64,000 bases of DNA from Beaufortia kweichowensis (taxonomy: Eukaryota; Chordata; Actinopteri; Cypriniformes; Gastromyzontidae), in assembly GCA_019155185.1 (NCBI GenBank), contig CM032794.1, forward strand, positions 14,858,721 to 14,922,720, given 5' to 3'. Each line of letters begins with the position of its first letter. Position 1 is the first letter of the stretch. Positions 23,764 to 33,600 of this stretch are shown piece by piece. Position numbers and translations under genes: made by a program. The notes under the pieces were generated by a model. That model did not search any database, was not told the origin of the DNA, and saw nothing but the letters and a program-made list of their open reading frames with translations.

Positions 23764-24705
23764 TGTCCAAGACAGAGGTTCTGTTTTTTTTAATCTGAAC
23801 AAGTTCAGTTTTATACAACTGGCCAGTGAATGCTTCATCTGTAACTATGAAAAATACTATATAAAACAAGGTCATAAAGGTTTTTTTAATTTATAATTAA
23901 TTGGTGTCTTTTTTTACAAATGTACACTTTTTAAAATCTCATCATTATTTGCACTTTTCAAATATTATTGGGGACAATATAACAACCCTCAAACAACAAT
24001 CAAAAACTGAAAATAAAAATCGCTTAAATGACTCGTTTGATAAACACTTTGTAACTTCTCCTGTGAATACTTTGCATTTATTAATATATATTTGTGATAT
24101 ATATAATATATAATATAATACATATATGAAAGAATGTATTTTGTCTTTTAAAAAGTTCTGAAAAATAATTGCTGAAAATTTTTTTTTTTTTTCATTTGTT
24201 TTTGTCATTTCTTTTGCCCCTCTTAAAACTGATAAATGGTATTTAAATGCCAGCTTGTTTGTAAAATTTTGTTAAAAAAATAAGAAATGATATAAAAAAC
24301 ACTCCTTATTTGCTTATTTTGTATGTTTATTTCTTTTTACCACCACTTACACAAAGCGACAGAAAGCTGAATAAAATTTTAATTAACGACATAAAGAGAC
24401 GTGTTTCTTCCTTAAATTCATTTACTAAAGGTGTCCCAAGTTACAGATAATAGATGCCCTGCATGCTTTTCAGCTCAATCATCTTTGGAGTGTGTACTGT
24501 AGGCAGGGCATGGTGATGCTCACTTTGAATTGCGCCCTGAGAGTGCATGTGTAAACTGAGTGCACGCACCAGACGCTTCTGCGCGTGAGTTTCGCTGGTT
24601 GGGCACCAGAGCTCATTCAGAGTGCAGTAAATTAATCTTTACTTTATTGTTTACTGTATTTTTTTAAGAGTAAGGTGTGCGTGCATACATGGAGTCCATT
24701 TGATA

Positions 24706-24774
24706 ATGCATAGGAATTTACATTTAGACGACATTATACCCAAGTTACCATCTCTTGACTGGGACTTATTATCA
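24706..24774 (+). CDS. orphan gene B, exon 1
   Basis: ATG at 24706 starts MHRNLHLDDIIPKLPSLDWD followed by LLS, 23 codons, ending at a strong donor TCA|GTAAGT (phase 0). The ATG is the first in a frame that stays in phase with the next exon. I do not recognise the protein. The DWD tripeptide recurs in exon 4 (NDWDLDHVLQTF), suggesting a repeated acidic-aromatic motif. No signal peptide is evident. Confidence 0.5.
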
Positions 24775-24963
24775 GTAAGTTCAAGAAACCATTACGATTA
24801 TCTCTTGTGTAATCACCTGATAACTATTTGTACTTTAATAGTGCTAAGTGTAATTATTAGCTTTGTCAAAAATATAGAGGTCTAGATATCTAGTAGAGAA
24901 TTCTATTGCAATAAATATATATATAAAATGAAATATTTCTGAACAACACATTTCTCACTGCAG

Positions 24964-25068
24964 TCAGACAATGAAGAGGAGATATCTGTCCTTCAAAGAC
25001 CAGAAGTCCTTTTGCCGGAGGGGATGGCGGTGGATCTGTGTGTTTCACTGAAGGAGCCTGAAATCGAG
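24964..25068 (+). CDS. orphan gene B, exon 2
   Basis: Thirty-five codons lie between acceptor ctcactgcag and donor GAG|GTGTGT, phase 0 on both sides. The product begins SDNEEEISVLQRPEVLLPEG and ends KEPEIE. It is strongly acidic and looks like a flexible linker. It joins exon 1 and exon 3 in frame. A retrotransposon fragment fills most of the following intron. Confidence 0.55.
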
Positions 25069-25114
25069 GTGTGTGATAAAAAGAGAAAGAGGGTTTGTCA
25101 TCTCAGATAATTTT

Positions 25115-26017
25115 TTTCACATTTACATTTAGGCATTTAGCTGACGCTTTTATCCAAAGCGACTTACAATAGTAGGATACAATAAAGCGATACATCAGAA
25201 GCGGCAACAATAGTACTAAGAAGTGCTTTACTAAGTTTACAATGTTTTGCAGTGCTAGATAAGTACCTTTTTTTTTATGATGTCAGGTGTTCATGGAAGA
25301 GGTATTTTTAGTTGTTTCTTAAAGGAGGTGAGGGATGTGGCAGAGCGGATTGCGTTAGGGAGATTATTCCACAAGCCGGGGACAGAGAAGGAGAAAGAAC
25401 GAGAGAGAGATTTAGTGCCCTTCTGTTCAGTCGGCGTTCGTTCGTTGAGCGCAGGGTTCTGGATGGGTTGTAGGTATGTAGAAGAGAGTTAAAGTATGAG
25501 GGTGCAGAATTTGTGATGGTTTTAAATGTCAGCATTAGTGATTTAAATTTAATGTGGGCAGCAAACGGTAGCCTCTTTTGGGTTCCTGGAAAACAAGTCT
25601 AGCTGCTGCGTTCTGTATCATCTGAAGTGGTTTGATTGCTCGTGCAGGAAGACCAGCCAGGAGAGCATTGCAGTAGTCCAGTCTGGAGATTACCAGGGCT
25701 TGGACTAGCAGTTGGGTGGCGTGCTCTGTGAGATATGGCCTGATTTTCCTGATGTTGTAGAGTGCATATCTACAAGACCTTGATATCCTTGAGATGTTAG
25801 GTAAAGGACAGCTGGTCATTGAAGATTACCCCAAGGTTTCTTACGGATTTAGATGGTGTAATGGTAGTGTTGCCAATTTGAATTGTGAGATTGTGTTGCG
25901 TTGCAGGTGAGGCCGGAAGTACCAGGAGCTCAGTCTTGGCAAGGTTTAGCTGAAGGTGGTGTTCAGTCATCCAAGATGAGATGTCTTTCAGGCACATCAC
26001 ATTTATCTTTTCTACAG
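25115..26017 (-). mobile_element. I/Nimb-like LINE fragment, antisense
   Basis: Minus-strand sequence encodes the C-terminal part of a non-LTR reverse transcriptase, with DISSWMTEHHLQLNLAKTEL, SVRNLGVIFNDQLSF, LVISRLDYCNALLAGLP and QNAAARLVF. Frames are broken. Its 3' end at 25115-25168 is the TAAGTCGCTTTGGATAAAAG-type tail also seen at 8379. The element is 5'-truncated close to 26017, directly at the acceptor of orphan B exon 3. It is dead. Confidence 0.85.
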
Positions 26018-26188
26018 GGTCCACTCAAATCTGTTACACAGTCATTCATACACTCAACCGATGATGACTATAAAGATGACTGTAATTTTCAACCTGTTAC
26101 TGATCACAAATCAGAAGGGTCACAGATGACTGACAGAAATGATTTGTTTGGGTGGAAGAGCCAGTCCTATCCTATTTTATCTTCGACT
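26018..26188 (+). CDS. orphan gene B, exon 3
   Basis: Fifty-seven codons lie between acceptor tatcttttctacag and donor ACT|GTGAGT, phase 0 on both sides. The sequence is Ser/Asp/Gln-rich (HSTDDDYKDDCNFQPVTDHK). The acceptor pyrimidine tract appears to lie within antisense LINE sequence, because the LINE frame can be read through it. Either the LINE supplied a new splice site or it stopped exactly at the old one. The function is unknown. Confidence 0.5.
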
Positions 26189-26279
26189 GTGAGTTTAATT
26201 GGTTTGTATTTAATCACATTACATTAAATCAGTGCTACTACAGAATAGAGTATAAAACACATTGCTTCTCTCTCAACAG

Positions 26280-26370
26280 CCTCTCAATGACTGGGACCTT
26301 GATCATGTTCTTCAGACTTTTAAACAGAACAAACATCTTGTCAAGCCAATTCAACATGATAAATTTAATG
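26280..26370 (+). CDS. orphan gene B, exon 4
   Basis: The acceptor is ctctcaacag. Thirty codons begin PLNDWDLDHVLQTFKQNKHL and end KFN. The donor AATG|GTTAGA is weak and leaves phase 1, whereas the next recognisable coding stretch (about 26467-26585) needs phase 0. The exon pair is therefore inconsistent as read. Reasons could be a missed exon, a frameshift or a decaying gene. The DWD motif repeats that of exon 1. Confidence 0.45.
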
Positions 26371-26466
26371 GTTAGATTGTAGACACTATTTTCAATTCAG
26401 ACATAAATGCACATAAATATTAAAGGAATGTAAAATGACAGCATTGTTTTTTTTGTAAATGAAAAG

Positions 26467-26585
26467 TGTGAAAATACTGTAATGGAGCGGCTTGCTGCTT
26501 TTTCTGAGAAGCAGGCAAATAAAATGGAGAGAAAGACAGATATTTCTTTCATGAAAATATATGATAAAGAAAGACTGTTGCTCAG
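26467..26585 (+). CDS. orphan gene B, exon 5 (start uncertain)
   Basis: The open frame reads CENTVMERLAAFSEKQANKM and on to YDKERLLLR, ending at donor CTCAG|GTAAGT with phase 2. This matches the acceptor at 26694. It is rich in charged helical residues and looks like a short coiled coil. Its acceptor is unclear: the nearest AG (26466) has a poor context and the wrong phase for exon 4. Confidence 0.4.
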
Positions 26586-26693
26586 GTAAGTACTATTAAC
26601 ACAAGACTGTAACTTGTTGTAAATTATATTCACATGTCACCAGATTTATATACTGTTGCTAAAATGTATTCATGACTTCCTTTGTGTTTTTAG

Positions 26694-26856
26694 GGAACAG
26701 ATGAAGGATTTCAAAGGGTCTTTGCCGCAACTACTCAATCAAGATTCCCCAACCGTTAATATTGATTTGTGCAACAATAAATTAGAAACAAAACAAATAG
26801 CTGTAATTCATTGCAAAATTCGCAACTCTTTTTCAATGGCTCTGTGCTTTATTTAG
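26694..26856 (+). CDS. orphan gene B, last exon
   Basis: The acceptor ttgtgttttag joins phase 2 from the donor at 26585. The product continues the helix as REQMKDFKGSLPQLLNQDSP and ends at TAG 26854-26856. No canonical polyadenylation signal was seen just downstream, so the true 3' end may differ. The gene ends about 0.9 kb before the vps13c start codon and has the same orientation. Its function is unknown. Confidence 0.45.
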
Positions 26857-27372
26857 AGCAGAGGAGAACAAAGTAAACTTGAACTTCGAAAAAAACCTGT
26901 CCTTGACCTAAACTAATATTTTGGAAGGTTAACATCCCCCTCACGAAACTTATGTAATTTTCAGCCATTGTTTTATGATGTACCTTTAGAACCAAGACGT
27001 TTTTACACAGATGTTATCTATTTTACATTTCTGTCATCATGTTTTACCAGTCTTCCTTAAACACGTGCTTATACGTCCACAGTGCGCATGCTTGAGTAAT
27101 TTTGCTGGTTATGACCACGTGGTCTCATTACCATACCTGCCAACTTTTCAAAAAACCTTGGAGTGAGATTTTGTCAGGGGTGATCAAAATTATGCCGCGC
27201 ACACAGCTACACAAGTTGGTGGCTCAGATATCAGAGAATTGGAATGAATTTGATGTTGTACCCTGCATTCTGGTGGTTTGTGTGGAGGCCCAAAGCCGTT
27301 GATAGGGGCAGCCTACTGGAGATGGACAATATTGGTTACATTCTGTGAAGCAGACATAGCTGAAGGTCTAAC

Positions 27373-27436
27373 CCCAGGAAATTTTGGATTAAGTAGATGT
27401 AGATGTGAAGTAGATGTTAATCCAAAATTTCCTGGG
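27373..27436. repeat. perfect 20 bp inverted repeat with 24 nt loop
   Basis: CCCAGGAAATTTTGGATTAA at 27373-27392 is exactly reversed and complemented at 27417-27436. The loop carries two AGTAGATGT copies. The hairpin stands about 340 bases before the vps13c start codon. It may be a MITE relic or a structured promoter element. Confidence 0.8.
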
Positions 27437-27549
27437 TAATGCAATATTTTTTTTCCATTACTGCTATTCAACATGTATTCATGAAAAACTAAAAAAAAAC
27501 TTTTGTCATTAAAAAACTTCCATACGCTGTACATGCCTGCCTGTTTTCG

Positions 27550-27780
27550 CAACCGGCGCCATCGAGTGACGTGACGTCGTGCGCGTGCACGCGAGTGGAG
27601 TTAGATTCTGTCAGGGAGCAGGGCACCTGAACACATGAACGCTTCATTCAGACCGAACGAGTCGATCACCGAGTGAGTCAATATCGCTGTCACATAGGGA
27701 GGGAACTAACCTTATCAAATGCGTATTGTGGCATTTTAGCACGTTTCATGTGACAGGGTCGCTGCTCGTCTCGAGTCATT
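27550..27780 (+). promoter_or_regulatory. vps13c: CpG-rich promoter and 5'UTR of vps13c
   Basis: The stretch around 27550-27600 is dense in CpG (GGCGCCATC, GTGACGTGACGTCGTGCGCG) within an AT-rich region. It contains a TGACGT half-CRE and a near-palindromic GACGTC. No TATA box is evident, which fits a housekeeping CpG promoter. Transcription starts are not determined. Confidence 0.55.
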
Positions 27781-30654
27781 ATGGTGTTCGAGGCTTTAGT
27801 AAGCGATCTCTTGAACAGGTTTATAGGAGATTATGTGGAAAATCTAGACAAGTCCCAGCTGAAGATTGGCATATGGGGAGGTAAGCGCATATCATTAACA
27901 TTAACGTCAGAAACGCTGCTCGTTTCTCTTATGGATTGTGTGAGAATAATCGTTGTCTGTTTTGTTGATATGAAGTTGAAAATAGGTACTTATTTAATGC
28001 GATATCTTATATGTCAATCGTGCTTTTTGGGTTGGTTTCTGTTACGTTACAGTAGATATGTCTATTAAGTTGCATATCCCCCCACCCACACTGTCATGTG
28101 GATCCGAGGCGATGAAAACAATCGTTATGTTTCGTATTATTGAATTAAGCCTTCGCCCTTTCTATGAAAAAACATCACAGTCACCATCATAACTATAAAC
28201 ATTTTTGCTTCTAAAGTGTCTTTATTTAAGACAATTGTGCAGTAGAGGCAATTTATTTCAGCTAGTGAATGCACCGTCATTATAGCAAACATTGCTGTTT
28301 GTTCTTGATCTTATTCTGTCAAACGTTGAGCTACACAGTGTGCAAGTGAAAGTCAAGTGAATGGACCACACCTTTATAGACACTGATGTGTTTAATTATG
28401 TCCCATAAAACTTTCTGGTGGTTTCAAGTTTAGTGGGTCATACAGAACTACTGCATTTGGCCTTTATTGCACTGGAAAACCACACTGTTTTGATCTTTTA
28501 TCTTGATGTGATGATTAATATGCTATGTATTAAACATATTTAAAAATATGGTTGAACTTGCTACAGATATATCTCTATAGATAAATATCTGAGTTTATTT
28601 CAACACGATACTGATAGGCCACTATAGCTGACTCCAGAGGAAACGTAAACAATTTAAGTTACGTAACACATATCATAATTGTGTGTTGGTTTTTTGCCAT
28701 AAAAAGTAATTTTAGCCTAATATTATTTGATTTTTTACCTTATTTGTTACCTATGTGTGCCACTTAGAGTTTTACTTTGAGTGAAACCATTGGTGGTGGA
28801 AACAGTAAAAAAAAAAAAAAGCTTGAGATCATGCTCAGCATCTGCAAAATTAAAAATCTATACTTTTATTCTTCAGTGTATGATAAATATGAATGTAAGC
28901 AGGTTCATATTCTGACTCAGTTGGTCTTTTAGTTTAGACCTGTTCCTTGAAAGATTCACATATACTGTATTACTACTCTCATAATGCTGTGTAATGACAC
29001 TGTAAGTGTCACTTTACTGCATGTGTTAAGGCAAAAACAACTCCAACAAGATTTCCAGCTACATTCCATGAATAGTTTTAAGCCATGTGCATTAGTATCA
29101 AGTAACATATGTTTATTTATTATTGAACATTTCTTTTATTGAAAAGTTACAGGCAATGTAGGTTTATTGATGGATGTTGATGTCTAGGCCAGAATTCATG
29201 AGCTAATAATTTGTCATCATGCTTTTTAAATTAATTACATTACTGTATATCTGCATTTAAAAAGTCTTTTTATGTTTGTTTTTTCCTCTGTGTAAGTTTT
29301 GTTTAGATTAGTTTGACAGTCAAAATAATAAATACTTTTTTAAATATAATTTTTCTTTAGGAAATGTTGTGCTAGAAAACCTGAGAGTGAAAGAGAATGC
29401 TTTGGTAAGTAATTCACCAAACTGAGTTTAATGTTGTTAAAGTCATGTTACTATAGATATGAAAATGATATGAAAGTGTTTGTTGAAGTAACGCTGTTGG
29501 TTAGGGCTAGATTCTGTGGCTTCTGCTAAATCACAGGATGTGACAAAGCAATTCCCTGAGTCTGACATTTTCATCACCCTCTACAAAACATAATAATAAT
29601 TCAAATTTGTTTATTACTAATTATTAATAGTAATTTGTTATGTGCATTAATACAAAAGTGCATACTAATTGCTGTGTGTATGCTTGTATTTAATACAGTC
29701 TTCAAGATTAGGCCTACAGTATTTGAAGTATAACAAAAACAATCATACTTTCTGAATTTTGCAGGTGTTGCTTGTTTAAAATCCACATTTGAATCCATTT
29801 TATTTTTTATGCTTTAGAGTGAATTCGATGTCCCTTTTAAAGTGAAGGCTGGTCAAATTGGTGAGTTTCCACATTTTTTCTTTTGGTGGGTTTAAACAGA
29901 TTCTTTCAGTTATGACAAACCTCCTTGGTATTACCTGAATGTTATGGTGTCAAAAATTAGCAACCTGACATTTTTTAGGATGTCCTGGCCTGTTTTAATT
30001 GTGTAGCTTTGCATAACGTTTTATTTTATATAAACAAATATTGCAGCTCAGTTATCTTGACAACAAGAGGGAGATTGTAATTACATCAGTTAATGTTATC
30101 ACATGATCCAATCTGATGACTTTGAACAATGGCGGAGAATGTGCCAAGGTATCAGGTTGTTAAAAGTTATTAGTTAACAAGAATGACATGCCAGACTAGG
30201 TAATATATTTTTATTATATTCTGTAAAAATCCTCGTATGAGTTTGTTATAGTCAAACACTGTACACAATACCCCTTTTTGTTATACAGAATTATCTTATT
30301 TGAGTTAAAGTTATGTTGTTTTGGATTAAATCTTTACTTCTCTTTCTCCAAAATAAAATAGTTCTGTCTAATGAGTATCTAAAGTGTGACCATGATTCTA
30401 CCCTCTGTGGCTAATACCCAATAAGAAATGCTAGTATTGTTTCTCTGACATTTTATCTGTGAGACATATAATACTAAGGATTTCAGAAGGCTAGCTGTAA
30501 GTGAATTCACTATCAGGTTCCATGTAGTTACACTAAATTGGAAATGCCTATTTTCTAGGTAAACTGACACTGAAGATCCCTTGGAAAAACCTGTACAATG
30601 AGGCAGTTGTGGCTACTTTAGATGGTTTATACCTTCTTGTGGTTCCCGGTGCAA
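27781..30654 (+). CDS. vps13c: vps13c exons 1-4: chorein N-terminal domain
   Basis: Exons are 27781-27880, 29361-29404, 29818-29860 and 30559-30654, about residues 1-94. They encode the chorein_N lipid-entry module, with LKIGIWGGNVVLENL, VPFKVKAGQIG, KLTLKIPWKNLYNE and LDGLYLLVVPGA. This end of the rod sits on the ER membrane. All four donors are GT and all acceptors AG. Phases are 1,0,1,1. Intron 1 is about 1.5 kb. The order and exon sizes follow other vertebrate VPS13 genes. Confidence 0.93.
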
Positions 30655-33600
30655 GTGAGTGCATTAACATTTTTGTTGTTTATAATGTTCATGGTACTGT
30701 ATTTATTTTATAACATGTCTGAGTCAGCCAGAATGCCGCCATCCTTTTATAACAACTCCATTCTGTTATGCCTATCCTAAATATTTGCATGATATATTTA
30801 TAACATCAATGGAATCTTTCTCCTTAACAAACAGGAAAATAATGTTTTAAAATACAATAATGTATACTTACCATAGATGTCAATATTTGTATTAAAACGT
30901 CATTTGTTAATTACAAATTTGTTTATTCCTGAAAAGTCATAACAATTATGTTGGATTATTATGTGTTCATTAGATAAAATCATTCTTGAAACCTAACCAT
31001 TTAACCGCTTAAAATTAACCGCTTAAATAATATCTCACATATATCTTATTCATAAAAGCTTAATTTACTGATCCTACAAATCCCATCAAATACAGACAAA
31101 CATCATCAAATGTGTTCATTATAAATTCAGCAGCCAACAAACATCATTTTTGTTGGTTGTTTGTCAGATGTGTGTGAAATATTCTATGGGCTTCTTTGAC
31201 TCACATTGTTTTTTACATGTTGCAGCTCAGTTAAAGTTATTTTCCTCACCTTACAATGGTAAGCAGGTACCGTGAGGTGGGTAGCAGGGTGGTGGATTGG
31301 GACCTGAACCAATAAGTGACTACTGTGCTGATTGTAGCATCTCTTATGGTTATAGCAAGCAATTTTATTTACATATTTTTGGTATAATTTTATTTTACAG
31401 TCCTGTTCCACATGTACATACTATGTACTTACTGTCTAACTGTATAATTTCTAGGTACTAACCCTCAGTCTAACCCTGAATCTTACCCTAAATCTTACCC
31501 TAAATGTAACCCTAACCAATAATAAGCACATGCAATTACAGTACCAATATTTTGTTGGACAAGTACAGTACATTGTGTGCACATACTCGCACATACTAAA
31601 ATAAAGTGCTACCATATATATTCATATTTCACATTTTATGGTTTGAATGAGTAATCATATCAATTTTAATTATACAATTTTTTGAGAGGTTTGGATAAAA
31701 ATGTCCTAATCAAGTATATTGGATGTGAATGCTCCTTGTGTTAATCAAATTTCAATTTGATTCTCGCCATGTGAGACAGGACTGTTAAATTTCTTTTGGT
31801 TTTTGATTTATCTTCTAAACTAATTGATAAAATTCATGTGTGTATGAATCAAATACTTTTTGATTAAAATAATTAAATTGTGTCTTCAACTTCTTCCCGT
31901 GCGTCTCTTGGAATGTCCAAATACCAAACTAATGACCTTTTTGTCAGTTATAAGCTTTTCTTTTCCCTCCAGCTGGTTACTTGCATTTCAGCTGCATACT
32001 TCAAACAATGTGCTTTAGAGTTTGATGGCTTTAGAATGAAATAATAACATGAATTTGTATGTTATTATAATAACATACATTATAATAAAGTTGCCAGATT
32101 GGAGGAATATGATATGAAAGACTCATGTTTACTTTACTTAACAGCATTGGACTACCGTAACAATACACTGAGAGAGATGCGTATTGTAAATCATTGTTTC
32201 TGTTATGACAATTCATGACTGACTAAAAATAAAATCTGCATTTGTGTTCGTGCTAGGTGGTCAATTTCATATAGCAAGGTTGACTTTGTCTGGTTCACAT
32301 TGTTTGTTTGTTACTGTACATCAGTAAATGGTCGTTGGGTGTATCGTCTGACAGGTGGTGGCAGGTCTTAATGTTTAGTTAAAGACTTCTGAGGTGGGAA
32401 TGACATGATAACTCTTTGGTGACTATGTGTGTGTTGTGTGTTTGAAGCGATTAAGTATGATGCAGTTAAAGAAGAGCGATATCTGCAGGAGGCCAAGCAG
32501 AAAGAGCTGCAGCGCATTGAGGAAACCCTACAGCTGGTCGCTCGCAGAGGTGAGTTAATGGTATTTATGATGACATTTTTTAACTTGAGCCATAGTTTAT
32601 GCTAAATTTACCAGTCCTTTTCTAAGGTCTTTAAAATTCATTCATCTATACACACATCAAACTATTCATCCTTCCATTCACCAAACCATTGATTCATTCA
32701 ATCACACACAAATGTCATTCATCCATCCACTTACCAAACCATTCATTTTCATAATTCACTCACCAAACTATTCATTTATTCATCCACAGACCAAACCATC
32801 TATCCATCCAAACATCAAACTTTTCAATTATACATACACTTAACAAACCATTCACTCAAACCATCTATACATCCACACACCAAACTACTCATCCGTTCCT
32901 TAATCCATTCATTCAAACACCAAACTACTCATCCATTTATCTAAACATCCATCCACAAACAAATCATCCACTTCCTGTTTCTAACACCTTGTGTGTTTGT
33001 TTAACTTGTGCTGCATATGATGGACTGCAGGCTCTCAAGATGGAGAGTTTGTATTTAATCTGGAGAATTATGTGTATAAGAATCCACCACAGGGTACGTA
33101 CAGAACCCACAGCACTAGCATAGCCTTCAAATGTCCTTTTTTTAATGCATTTATTTATACGACATGCTGTGAGTTTGTACTGAGGGTAAAGAAACTTAAA
33201 CTTGTGCCTCCTTATTTCTTTGTGGGCTTCTGTGCATTTTTGTTCCAGTGTGTGTATGATTGTATGCATGTGTGTTTATTTTCAATAATTCTCATTTCCT
33301 GTCTCGTGTGCATGTTTATTGGTGTACTCTCTAATTCTATTCCACCTGACCAACTGTTCTCTTTCTCCCAATGCTGCGCTTTATAAGACAAAGGACTTAA
33401 GCTTAAAAAGCATAAAAAACCCTTTAGGAGATCTAAAAAGCATGAACATAAAGCAGGTGGGTGGCTGCAGCTGACTGTGATTGAATCGGTGGAGCCTCAA
33501 GCATGAGCAGATATTTTATGAAACTGTATTCTGTTTGTTGAGTTGATATGCTTGAATAGGATTGGTTGATGGGGAGATACAGTAAACCTTTTTGTGTTCT

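Noticed and set aside
27102..27302. 66-codon plus-strand frame upstream of vps13c
   Set aside because: It has no recognisable domain and no splice or promoter support, and lies in intergenic sequence that resembles a dispersed repeat.
27781..28068. 95-codon frame continuing past vps13c exon 1
   Set aside because: Only the first 100 bases are coding. The rest is intron read-through after a clear GTAAGC donor.
31455..31517. CCCTAA-rich stretch as a possible interstitial telomere
   Set aside because: Units are degenerate and the flanks match a dispersed fish repeat.
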